Source: Halorientalis salina
Lineage (GTDB): Archaea > Halobacteriota > Halobacteria > Halobacteriales > Haloarculaceae
Direction: 5' to 3'
Assembly (NCBI RefSeq): GCF_005049285.1
Contig: NZ_SOSC01000005.1
Location: 124,001 to 188,000, forward strand
DNA length: 64,000 nucleotides
The notes beneath the pieces are model-generated. The model saw only the letters and a list, made by a program, of their open reading frames with translations, made no database searches and was not told where the DNA came from. Position numbers and translations under genes: made by a program. This document shows positions 33,332 to 41,084 of this stretch, piece by piece (position 1 is the stretch's first letter; every line of letters starts with the position of its first letter).

Positions 33332-34222
33332 ATGACGGCGATATCCGTGCTGGTGGCCGACGCGGACGACGAGGCCCGCGGAGCCACCGCGTCGGCGCTC
33401 GAAGACGCGGGGATGGCGGTGAGCGAGGCTTCGGCGGTCGAGGCCGCCCGTTCGGAACTGGACAGCGACATCGACTGCCTGGTCACCGAGTACGCCTTCC
33501 CGGACGGGACCGGACTGGACCTGCTCTCGGAGTTGCGGTCGGAGAGCCCGGACACACCGTGTGTCCTCTTTACCGACGCCGAGCCGAGCGATATCGACAC
33601 GACGGCGTTCGAGGATCTGGTCGTCGAGTACCTGCGGAAAGACGGATCCGACGACCGGACGCGGCTCCGTACCCGGGTCGACGAGGTGACGACCCTGCGA
33701 ACACAGGTCGGGTACCCGTTACCGGACGACGAAGACGCCAGACTCGACGCGATCGCGGAGTACGACGTCGAGAACCTGGCCGTCGAGGAGACCCTCGACC
33801 GGCTGACCGAACTGGCCGCCAGACACTTCGGGACCGACAGGGCCTTCATCGGTCTGGTCCACGAACACGACGAGGAGTTCGTCTCCTGTCACGGCGGGAC
33901 GTTGGCCCCGCTCGCCCGGGAGAACACGATGTGTACACACGCCATCCTCGAACCGGAGATCATGGTCGTCGAGGACACCCAGGAGGACACGCGATTCGAA
34001 CACAACGACGCGCTCGACCGCCTGGACATCCGTTCGTACGTCGGCGCTCCGATGCGAACCGAGGACGGCCGTGCCATCGGGAGTTTCTGTCTGACCCACG
34101 ACGAGCCACGGACGTACTCGGAGGCCGACCGCGAGTACCTGCGACTGCTGGCCGACGAGGCGATGGAACAACTGCGGTTACGGCGTCGTCTGGACGACAC
34201 GGAGGAACACGAGTCACGATGA
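33332..34222 (+). CDS. Receiver-GAF sensory protein with Glu phosphoacceptor
   Basis: A 296-residue protein. A receiver domain occupies residues 3-115: A-D-A-D-D-E gives the acidic pair and Lys103 is present (Y-L-R-K-D-G), but where the phospho-acceptor Asp should be (C-L-V-T-E-Y-A-F-P-D-G-T-G) residue 53 is Glu. A GAF domain covers about 145-285 (F-G-T-D-R-A-F-I-G-L ... S-Y-V-G-A-P-M-R-T-E-D-G-R-A-I-G-S). Glu mimics a phosphorylated state in some receivers, so this one may be constitutively on or ligand-gated through GAF. It overlaps the next gene by ATGA, so they are coupled. Confidence 0.85.
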   Translation: MTAISVLVADADDEARGATASALEDAGMAVSEASAVEAARSELDSDIDCLVTEYAFPDGTGLDLLSELRSESPDTPCVLFTDAEPSDIDTTAFEDLVVEYLRKDGSDDRTRLRTRVDEVTTLRTQVGYPLPDDEDARLDAIAEYDVENLAVEETLDRLTELAARHFGTDRAFIGLVHEHDEEFVSCHGGTLAPLARENTMCTHAILEPEIMVVEDTQEDTRFEHNDALDRLDIRSYVGAPMRTEDGRAIGSFCLTHDEPRTYSEADREYLRLLADEAMEQLRLRRRLDDTEEHESR

Positions 34223-34878
34223 GCCAGAACACGCGCGGCCACTACGAGTTCGCCGACCTGCCGATAAATCCGGTCCGGCCGGGAACGAGTCTGCTCGTGG
34301 CCGGTCCGGCGCTCGGTGGGACACGGGAGTTAGCGCTGCGGATGCTGGCAGCCGGGGAGACACGCAACGAAGGGGCCCTGTTCATCGCCGCCGACGAGAG
34401 CGGCGAGGAACTGCTGGCCGACTACACGGCCCAGGGCGGCACGTTCGACCGCGGCCGGATGGCCGCCATCGAGTGTGGCGGCCCGCAGATCGAGAGCGAC
34501 GATCAGAACATCAGGTCCGTTCGGAGTCCGAGCGACCTCACCGGCATCGGTATCGAGTACTCATCGCTGTACGAGGGGCTCCACGGCGAGGGCATCGAAC
34601 GCGTCCGGACCGGCGTCTTCACCGTCTCGACGCTGCTGATGTACGCCGACGAGATCCAGCCGGTCTACCGCTTCCTGCACACGCTCACCGGCCGCGTCCG
34701 GTCGGCCGACGGCTTCGGCGTCTGCGTCGTCGACCCGACGACCCAGGACGACCGGACGCTCAGTTCCATCAGCCAGACGTTCGACGGCCGGGTCGACCTC
34801 CGGACGAGCGGCGACGGCGACGCGGAACTGCGGGTCCAGGGCGTCCGCGACCAGCCCGACGGCTGGCAGCGGCTGTAG
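34219..34878 (+). CDS. KaiC/RecA-like signalling protein with degenerate P-loop
   Basis: A 219-residue protein of the KaiC-like/RAD55 fold. The P-loop position reads VAGPALGGTRELAL with no G-K-T, while the Walker B-like strand G-F-G-V-C-V-V-D-P-T-T is kept near 180. It therefore may bind but probably does not hydrolyse ATP. It is the middle gene of a three-gene operon (receiver-GAF, KaiC-like, Bat HTH) overlapping its upstream neighbour by four bases and lying 1 bp before the next start. A similar protein is encoded alone at 11048. Confidence 0.8.
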   Translation: MSQNTRGHYEFADLPINPVRPGTSLLVAGPALGGTRELALRMLAAGETRNEGALFIAADESGEELLADYTAQGGTFDRGRMAAIECGGPQIESDDQNIRSVRSPSDLTGIGIEYSSLYEGLHGEGIERVRTGVFTVSTLLMYADEIQPVYRFLHTLTGRVRSADGFGVCVVDPTTQDDRTLSSISQTFDGRVDLRTSGDGDAELRVQGVRDQPDGWQRL

Positions 34879-34879
34879 G

Positions 34880-35539
34880 ATGCGCTACGCCACGTTCTCC
34901 ATCGTCGCCGAAACCGGCTTCACCGGCGTCGGCCGCACCATTTCCAGTCACCCCGATATCACACACGAAGGCATCCAGAACATCACGCTCCTCGGCGACG
35001 GCACCGTGCTGATGCTCACCCGGTTGCGCGGTGACCTCGAACGCGCCAGAACCATCCTCGAAGAGCGCGATGACATCCGCCACTGCGAGGTGTTCGGGAC
35101 CGACGAGGGGTACGCCTACATCCACGCCGAGGCGACCGATGTCGTCCGGCAGTTGCTCACCGTCGAGCGCGAACACGAGGTACTGATCTCGACGCCGATC
35201 GAGTTCGCCGAGTCCGAGGGGGCGGACGGCGAGGAGTTGCGCGTGACGCTGCTGGGCGACGACCGGACGCTTCAGCGCGTCGTCTCGAACGCGCCCGACG
35301 CCGTCGACATCCGACTCGAAGAGACCGGCGAGTACCAGCCGAACCTGGACGAGGTCGCGGCGCTGCTCACCGAGCGACAGCGGGAGATCCTCGGGACCGC
35401 GGTCGAGATGGGGTACTACGAGGTGCCACGGGGGACGACACAGCGCGAGGTCGCCGACGCCCTCGGCCTCGCTCCCGGGACGGTCACCGAACACCTCCAG
35501 AAGATCGAGTCGAAAGTGCTCACGCCGCTGGTGCAGTGA
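34880..35539 (+). CDS. Bat-type HTH transcriptional regulator
   Basis: A 219-residue protein with an N-terminal sensor-like region (residues 1-150) and a C-terminal HTH_10 (bacterioopsin-activator) domain: L-T-E-R-Q-R-E-I-L near 165, then G-Y-Y-E-V-P-R-G-T-T-Q-R-E-V-A near 180 and L-G-L-A-P-G-T-V-T-E-H-L. It follows the KaiC-like gene with only 1 bp between, so it is the output of the operon: receiver/GAF and the KaiC-like protein presumably control it. Targets are unknown. It ends 7 bp before ATACGG repeat copy D. Confidence 0.9.
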   Translation: MRYATFSIVAETGFTGVGRTISSHPDITHEGIQNITLLGDGTVLMLTRLRGDLERARTILEERDDIRHCEVFGTDEGYAYIHAEATDVVRQLLTVEREHEVLISTPIEFAESEGADGEELRVTLLGDDRTLQRVVSNAPDAVDIRLEETGEYQPNLDEVAALLTERQREILGTAVEMGYYEVPRGTTQREVADALGLAPGTVTEHLQKIESKVLTPLVQ

Positions 35540-35545
35540 CGGTTC

Positions 35546-35627
35546 ATACGGATTTCTGTAGCTGTTTCCCCCTACGACCGCCCGGCTGCAGGCGGTCGTT
35601 GCGGAAATGATCTACAGCAGTCCGTAT
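35546..35627. repeat. ATACGG palindromic element, copy D (82 bp)
   Basis: It lies between the Bat-type gene and the convergent R2lox gene. The last base (35627) is the first base of 'tca', the complement of the R2lox TGA stop, so the gene's final A is shared. It is the most divergent copy (GCTG region and inner stem vary) but keeps ATACGG, CTGTAG, GACCGCC and CCGTAT. Confidence 0.88.
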
Positions 35628-36583
35628 CAGTCCCCCGCCGCGGGTTGGTCGGCGTCCTCCAGTTTCACCAGCTCGTCGACGCCGGGAATCTCCGCGTCGG
35701 CGTCCGTGAGGATGTCGATGCGCCGGGAGAGCTTGTCGCTGGCGTACTCGACGAGCGGGACCGGGTCGGCCTCCTCGACCTGATTGGCCTGGACGGTCTC
35801 GGAGATCAGCGGGAGCAGCGACTGGAGCGTGTCCTGAACGACCGCCTCGTCGACGCCCCGCTCGTGGATGAGCTCGCGGACCTTCTGCATCCCGAAGCCG
35901 ACGTGACGCCCCTCGTCAGAACGGATGTAGTTGATCCCCTCGACGAGCCCCGGCAAGTGCGGGGATTCGAGGTCGTCCTCGTAGACGTCCGCTTCTCCCT
36001 CGCCGAACCGGGACGTGAAGCCGTAGTACCCGGTCTGGGCCAGCACGCTCTCGACGACGAGATGGTAGTGGCAGTACGCCTTCGCGCGGTTCTCGGGCGT
36101 GTCGTCGGTCAGGAGCCGTTCCATCGCAGCCTCGGTCCGGTCGAACAGGTCGACGTAACCCTCCGGGAACCACCGCTGGTCGGTCGGGGCGACCACCTCG
36201 TATCCCCGTTCCTCCGCGACTGGATTGACGACTTCACGCCAGTAGCGGTCGAAAAACTGGGTGTGTTTGGCCTCCTCGTAGATCTGGCTGGAGATGAACA
36301 TCTGGTCGTTGATGTCCTCGAGCACCAGCGCGAGCGGCATCAGGTCCTCCGTGACCGCCTCCTCGCCCGCGCCGAACAGCGCGATGGAGCCACGCATCGC
36401 GTCGTAGTTCTCCTCGCTCTCTTCTTCCTGTGCGAGCAGGTTCTCCCTGTCGCGTTCGAGCAGTTCCTGGGGCACGTCCTCGTAGGGGTCCCAGTGGCGA
36501 TAGACGGCGTTTTTGAAGTAGCCCTGTGCGAACGAGTCCGGGTCGAGTCGCATCTCGCGACTGGTGTCTTCTACCTGTGTCAT
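35627..36583 (-). CDS. R2-like ligand-binding oxidase (R2lox)
   Basis: A 318-residue di-metal protein of the ribonucleotide-reductase R2 fold. The R2lox marks are visible: A-G-E-E-A-V-T-E-D-L near residues 72-81 gives Glu74 and Val77, E-E-A-K-H at 103-107 gives Glu104 and His107, Tyr173 lies five residues before Glu178, and E-G-R-H at 224-227 gives the last pair. Val and Tyr are the residues that form the ether crosslink in the Mn/Fe R2lox. So it is probably an oxidase of unknown substrate, not the dNTP-making R2. The ATG at 36583 is chosen; the stop abuts repeat copy D. Confidence 0.88.
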   Translation of the reverse strand: MTQVEDTSREMRLDPDSFAQGYFKNAVYRHWDPYEDVPQELLERDRENLLAQEEESEENYDAMRGSIALFGAGEEAVTEDLMPLALVLEDINDQMFISSQIYEEAKHTQFFDRYWREVVNPVAEERGYEVVAPTDQRWFPEGYVDLFDRTEAAMERLLTDDTPENRAKAYCHYHLVVESVLAQTGYYGFTSRFGEGEADVYEDDLESPHLPGLVEGINYIRSDEGRHVGFGMQKVRELIHERGVDEAVVQDTLQSLLPLISETVQANQVEEADPVPLVEYASDKLSRRIDILTDADAEIPGVDELVKLEDADQPAAGD

Positions 36584-36714
36584 ACTACCACGTGGCACGG
36601 CCGTGTGCATACGACTACTGCCTAGGAAGCTAGGGGGTTTCTTATAGGCTCGTCGGCCGCCGCGGCGATGCCCAAGTCACAAGCGTTTTCGTCCGGGGCA
36701 ACCGCACTCCGGTA

Positions 36715-36966
36715 ATGACCGCCTTCACCGCGACCGTGACGGTTCGGCTGAAACACGGGGTGCTGGACCCCGAGGCCGAGACGACGCAGCGAGCGCTCGA
36801 ACGCCTGGGCTTCGAACTCGAGGACCTGCGTTCGGCCGACCAGTTCGAGGTCGACCTGGACGCGGCCGACGCCGATGCTGCGGCCGAGCGCGCCGACGAG
36901 ATGGCCGAGCGCCTGCTGGCAAACCCGACCATCCACGACTACGAGGTCACTGTCGAGGAACGATGA
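36715..36966 (+). CDS. purS: Phosphoribosylformylglycinamidine synthase subunit PurS
   Basis: An 83-residue small subunit of the PurSLQ complex that converts FGAR to FGAM. The beta-alpha-beta fold start T-A-T-V-T-V-R-L-K-H-G-V-L-D-P-E-A-E-T and the later L-A-N-P-T-I-H-D-Y-E-V match PurS. It lies 55 bp upstream of purQ on the same strand, an expected pair; purL is not in the window. Confidence 0.95.
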   Translation: MTAFTATVTVRLKHGVLDPEAETTQRALERLGFELEDLRSADQFEVDLDAADADAAAERADEMAERLLANPTIHDYEVTVEER

Positions 36967-37021
36967 CGGTATCGGTTCCCATGACGGCGACTCTCTGTTC
37001 CCACACCTTCGGGTGGTCACT

Positions 37022-37699
37022 GTGACAGTCGCCGTCATCCGCTTCGGCGGGTCGAACTGCGACCGCGACGCTGTGCAGGCGCTCGCCGAACTCGACGTCG
37101 ACGCCGAACTCGTCTGGCACGAGGACGGCCTCCCGGAGGACACCACCGGCATCATGCTCCCCGGCGGGTTCTCCTACGGTGACTACCTCCGGGCCGGCGC
37201 GATGGCCGCCCGCTCGCCGATCATGAACGAGGTCCGGGAGGCCGCCGAGAGCGGAACGCCCGTCCTCGGCGTCTGTAACGGCGCACAGATCGGCTCGGAA
37301 TCGGGGCTGACGCCCGGCGCGTTCACCACCAACGAGAGCGCGCGCTTCCAGTGTGAACACGTCCACCTGCGCGTCGAGAACGCCGACACGCCCTGGACCG
37401 ACGCCTACGAGGCGGGCGACGTGATCGAACTCCCAATCGCCCACGGCGAGGGACGCTTCGAGATCACCGACGAGCGCCTGGAAGAGTTGGAGTCCGAGGA
37501 TCGGGTCCTGTTCCGGTACTGTGACGCCGACGGGAACGTCTCGCCCGAGGCCAATCCCAACGGCTCGAAACACAGCGTCGCGGGCGTCCTCGGCGAGCGC
37601 GACTCCGTGGCCGTGTTGATGCCCCACCCCGAGCGTGCGGCGCTCCCGGACATCGGCCCGACCGACGGCCAGGGCGTCCTCAGCGGCTTCGCGAACTAG
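37022..37699 (+). CDS. purQ: FGAM synthase glutaminase subunit PurQ
   Basis: A 225-residue class I amidotransferase that hands ammonia to PurL. The nucleophile Cys is in G-V-C-N-G-A-Q near residue 86, with the H-P-E-R catalytic His-Glu near 205, after P-G-G-F-S-Y-G-D near 47. The start is GTG at 37022 (M-T-V-A-V-I-R-F-G-G-S-N), typical for PurQ, instead of the longer frame overlapping purS. It forms an operon with purS. Confidence 0.95.
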   Translation: MTVAVIRFGGSNCDRDAVQALAELDVDAELVWHEDGLPEDTTGIMLPGGFSYGDYLRAGAMAARSPIMNEVREAAESGTPVLGVCNGAQIGSESGLTPGAFTTNESARFQCEHVHLRVENADTPWTDAYEAGDVIELPIAHGEGRFEITDERLEELESEDRVLFRYCDADGNVSPEANPNGSKHSVAGVLGERDSVAVLMPHPERAALPDIGPTDGQGVLSGFAN

Positions 37700-37778
37700 A
37701 CTCTCCCTGATTTTCCGGGCGATCGACGAGAACGCGGTCACTGCGGGCCATATCGTGATAGCGACGAGAGCCTCAGTG

Positions 37779-38741
37779 TCACTCGGGTGCTGGCCGCCCG
37801 CTGTCCCGTGATCGAACCCTCTCGACACCACCGCGAAGCGCGAACCAGACGGCGAGTGCGATGCCGAGGAGGAACACTGCGTCACCGATCGGTGCCAGCA
37901 GCGGTCCGGACGGGTCCCAGAGTTCGAGGGGTCGGGAGGGCGGCAAGAGGGCTGGCGCGACCCGGACCGCCGCGCCGACGCCGAACACGACACCCAGCCC
38001 CTTCAGCACGGTACGAGGCGTCGTCTTCGGGCCGATCACGAACAGGACGGCCAGCACGAACGTCGTGTCGAACACCCACTCGGTCGGGGCCTGTTCGACC
38101 GGAATACCGGCGGTGGAGACGGCCACCGGGACGGCGAATCGTGCGGAACCCGCGAGGGCCTCCTGGACGGCGTGGGCCGCGAGGGAGCCGGTCACGGCTA
38201 TCAGGCCGGCTAACGCTGCCGCGACGACGCCACGGCCCACTTCGAGATCCGGTGCGAGCCGTTCGTCAGTGACGACGGCGAACAGCGGGTGAGCTGGTGC
38301 TTCGAGCGTGATGGACTCGTACCCGCCATCGTAGGCGATCCAGTACGCGACCGCAATGCCGAGAAAGCGGGCGACCTGTGGCAGCGGCTCGGCGAGCACG
38401 CGCGGCGTGAGGGTGTAAAACGCGGGGCCGAAACGCCCCTGCACGACAGCGAGGGCGAGATGAGCGACGTAGACGAGCGCCACACCGGCCGCGAGTGTTC
38501 GCCGAGTAGCGCCGCGCCCGACGACGAGTACCACTGCTAAAAAGAACGGGGCATACCACGCGAGCGAAAACACCCCGCTACCGAGAACGACGAACAGGTT
38601 CCGCCCGATCGCGGGCAGGTCACCCGCCACGGCTGCCTGGGCCAGGGTGAACGCGAGGAGGACGCCGGAGACGAACAGTCCGGCGAGAAGCGCCCCAGCG
38701 AGTTCGCGGCGGAGAGTGTGGGTGGTCCGGAACGTCACCAT
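37779..38741 (-). CDS. Multi-pass membrane protein of unknown function
   Basis: A 320-residue protein with about eight hydrophobic segments spread over residues 12-305, with short loops and a basic C-terminus (E-R-V-R-S-R-D-S-G-R). I do not recognise a family; no catalytic motif is seen. The ATG at 38741 is taken because the 60 residues before it in the longest frame are unlike coding sequence here. It is divergent from the short gene at 38915 with a 173-bp promoter region containing AATAAAAA about 25-30 bp upstream of the ATG on the minus strand. Confidence 0.75.
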   Translation of the reverse strand: MVTFRTTHTLRRELAGALLAGLFVSGVLLAFTLAQAAVAGDLPAIGRNLFVVLGSGVFSLAWYAPFFLAVVLVVGRGATRRTLAAGVALVYVAHLALAVVQGRFGPAFYTLTPRVLAEPLPQVARFLGIAVAYWIAYDGGYESITLEAPAHPLFAVVTDERLAPDLEVGRGVVAAALAGLIAVTGSLAAHAVQEALAGSARFAVPVAVSTAGIPVEQAPTEWVFDTTFVLAVLFVIGPKTTPRTVLKGLGVVFGVGAAVRVAPALLPPSRPLELWDPSGPLLAPIGDAVFLLGIALAVWFALRGGVERVRSRDSGRPAPE

Positions 38742-38914
38742 ATATTGGCACACCGTCCGCGCTGGAATAAAAACTCCGTCTGAGAAACAAGAACGAGGCC
38801 GATTCGAGAGAACGGCGGGAGAAGCCCGTTCACAGCGGCCGAAAATCCCTCGCTCGCTCCCGCACAGTGGGAAATCTCCCAGCACTGAAAGGTCCTCGAC
38901 CCCTACGTTCTCGT

Positions 38915-39208
38915 ATGGCAACGACCGAGGAGAGCGCCGAGACGGTCCGCGTCTGGCTGGTCGAACGCACCTACGGGGACGACGAGCAGAACATGATCAT
39001 CCTCACGTACGCGACGCCGGACGGCCGGCGCGATTTCCGGAAGGAACGCGCCCTGCCGAGTTTCACCGGCCCCGGCCGGGCGACCCAGGTGTCGTTGCAG
39101 GTGGAGGCGGACAACCTCGGGACCGTCAGCGACGCGGAGACCAGGGAGCGCTACGCGAACGAGGTCGAGCGCATGACCGAGAAACACGACCCCGACGCGA
39201 CGCTGTGA
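38915..39208 (+). CDS. Haloarchaeal conserved hypothetical protein, 97 aa
   Basis: A 97-residue acidic soluble protein with strands around V-R-V-W-L-V-E-R-T-Y and M-I-I-L-T-Y-A-T-P-D-G-R-R, then a helical end with S-D-A-E-T-R-E-R-Y-A-N-E-V-E-R-M. No known domain is recognised. It is 50 bp upstream of the membrane protein at 39259 on the same strand. The ATG at 38915 begins a run of good codons. Confidence 0.7.
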   Translation: MATTEESAETVRVWLVERTYGDDEQNMIILTYATPDGRRDFRKERALPSFTGPGRATQVSLQVEADNLGTVSDAETRERYANEVERMTEKHDPDATL

Positions 39209-39258
39209 GGACAGATCGGAATCCCCGAGCGTCCCGATCTGCGTCTGCCAGCAAATTT

Positions 39259-39933
39259 ATGCGTCGGCTGTCCGACATAGGAGTAGGTGATTCACAGGTG
39301 TCGAACGTCGTCCTCACAGCCGTCCTCTTGATCGTCGGCCTCGCGCTCACCGTGGGCGGGATGTTTTTCTACCGGACCGGGCTGAAACTGTTCGGCTTCC
39401 TGCTCGGCGGCGGGGCCGGCTTTTTCGCCGCCAGCGGCCTCAGCGTCGGCCTGGTGCCGACCATCGCGGTCATTCTGGTTGCGGGGTTCATCGGACTCGT
39501 CATCGCCCAGAAGATCTACATGATCATGCTCGTCGTTCCGGGGGCAGCGACGGGCCTCGGGGCCGCGCTGGCACTGACAGGCACGTCCATGTCCCCTCTC
39601 ACGAACCTCCTGGACCCGATCGTCCTCGCCGGCCCGGCCATCGGGGCCGTCGTGGCCGTGCTCCTCCAGAAGGTCGTGGTCGTGTTCGTCAGCGCCGCCT
39701 GGGGCGGGTACCTGACGTGGGCCGCGCTGAACACCGACAACATCGTGAGTTCGCTGGCGAGTCTGTCGGTCCCGACGCCGCCGCTCTGGGCGAACGCACT
39801 GGTCGGCGTCGGCGTGGTCGTCCAGATCCTCACCTGGGCGCTCCTGCGCCGCTACGACGACGGCGAACTGCGGGCGAAGGTGAAAGGGCTGTTCGGCCGG
39901 GAATCCGCCGGCAGTTCACACCCTGGCGCCTGA
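39259..39933 (+). CDS. Polytopic membrane protein (TMEM198/DUF4203-like)
   Basis: A 224-residue protein with seven closely spaced hydrophobic segments from about residue 15 to 195, rich in Gly and Ala (L-F-G-F-L-L-G-G-G-A-G-F-F-A-A-S-G), ending with a basic tail. The pattern G-F-L-L-G-G-x-x-G near 45 resembles DUF4203/TMEM198 proteins. Function is unknown. The ATG at 39259 follows AAATTT. It is convergent with the archaeosine radical SAM gene, ending 1 bp before it. Confidence 0.7.
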   Translation: MRRLSDIGVGDSQVSNVVLTAVLLIVGLALTVGGMFFYRTGLKLFGFLLGGGAGFFAASGLSVGLVPTIAVILVAGFIGLVIAQKIYMIMLVVPGAATGLGAALALTGTSMSPLTNLLDPIVLAGPAIGAVVAVLLQKVVVVFVSAAWGGYLTWAALNTDNIVSSLASLSVPTPPLWANALVGVGVVVQILTWALLRRYDDGELRAKVKGLFGRESAGSSHPGA

Positions 39934-39934
39934 C

Positions 39935-41011
39935 TCAGCGCGATAGCGGTTGATTGTAGCCGGTTTCCCGTTCCGTGACGAGTTCCCAGGTCAGTTCACA
40001 CTCACAGGAGACCTGCTCGAAGACGGCGGGGTCCTGCCGGAGGTCGAAGTCCTTGATGGCGTTCTGTACTTTGTCGTCGCACTCCCCGCAGTTGTGGGCA
40101 CCGCGGTCGCTGCCGTGACCCACCGGGTCGGAGACGACGATGGCGTCGGCATCGCTCGTGGATTCGAGCACGTCGGCGACCGACCAGAGCCACGGCGGGC
40201 GATACCCGCCGTCGTGATACAGGTCCTCGACCATCGTGTGGCGCTGGACGTTCGTCGGGTTCATCGAGACGGTGTGACAGCCGTCGACATCGGCACACCG
40301 ACGGATGGAGCGTTTCATGTCCGCGATGGCTTCGGGTTCCGAGAGGAAGGGCGGCTTCATCAGGAGGTACGCCTTGATGCCGGCGTCGGCCGCCTCGGCG
40401 TGTTCGGCCGCGCGCTCGAACTCCGAGAACTCGAAGTACTTGTTGACGCAGTCCCGTCGGACCCGATCCGTCGCGGTTTCGAGGCCGATGGCGATGTCCG
40501 TCTCCAGGCCCTGCTCGGTGAAGTCCTCGATCTTCTCGCGGTCGACGAAATCCGGGAGGGATTCGACGACGATGCGGTCCCGATCCTCGAACGTCTCGGC
40601 AATGGCCTGCCGGGTCTCGGCGGGCACCTCGCGCTCGTCCAGAAACGAGCCGGAGGTGTAGATCTTGATGAGGCCGGACTCCTCGTCCGCGTTTTCCGCC
40701 TCGTGCTCCAAGCAAACGTCGACCTGCGCCATGAGGTCCTCGTGGGCGACGGAACCGCCCTCGACGGACTCGGCGACGTAGCCACACATCGTACAGCCGC
40801 CTGCGCGGGCCCACCGGCAGCCGCCGGTGTTCAGAATGATCGTCAGCGACTGGTAGACGCCGTCGGGCGTGTTGTCCTCGTCGATCCAGACCCGCGTGGG
40901 TTCCCGCGGGTCGTAGGTCTCGTCCTTGCGGGAGCGGATCTCCCGCATCGCCTTGTTGTGGGCGTCCATGCCCTTCCCCTGCTCGTAGACCTCGGGGCTC
41001 GGCTTGCTCAT
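39935..41011 (-). CDS. Archaeosine biosynthesis radical SAM protein RaSEA
   Basis: A 358-residue radical SAM enzyme. The cluster motif G-G-C-R-W-A-R-A-G-G-C-T-M-C-G (C-x7-C-x2-C) lies near residues 64-78, followed by I-K-I-Y-T-S-G-S-F-L-D near 115. In archaea RaSEA works with ArcS: ArcS attaches lysine to preQ0 in tRNA and RaSEA cleaves it to give the formamidine of archaeosine at position 15. ArcS and TgtA are encoded 6-12 kb on, on the same strand. The ATG at 41011 is the only plausible start. Confidence 0.92.
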   Translation of the reverse strand: MSKPSPEVYEQGKGMDAHNKAMREIRSRKDETYDPREPTRVWIDEDNTPDGVYQSLTIILNTGGCRWARAGGCTMCGYVAESVEGGSVAHEDLMAQVDVCLEHEAENADEESGLIKIYTSGSFLDEREVPAETRQAIAETFEDRDRIVVESLPDFVDREKIEDFTEQGLETDIAIGLETATDRVRRDCVNKYFEFSEFERAAEHAEAADAGIKAYLLMKPPFLSEPEAIADMKRSIRRCADVDGCHTVSMNPTNVQRHTMVEDLYHDGGYRPPWLWSVADVLESTSDADAIVVSDPVGHGSDRGAHNCGECDDKVQNAIKDFDLRQDPAVFEQVSCECELTWELVTERETGYNQPLSR

Positions 41012-41084
41012 TACCCCTGGCTATCGCCCCGAACGGTAAATGCTCACCGCCACGACACGCCGGCAGGCCGGTCCCGCTCGCCGG

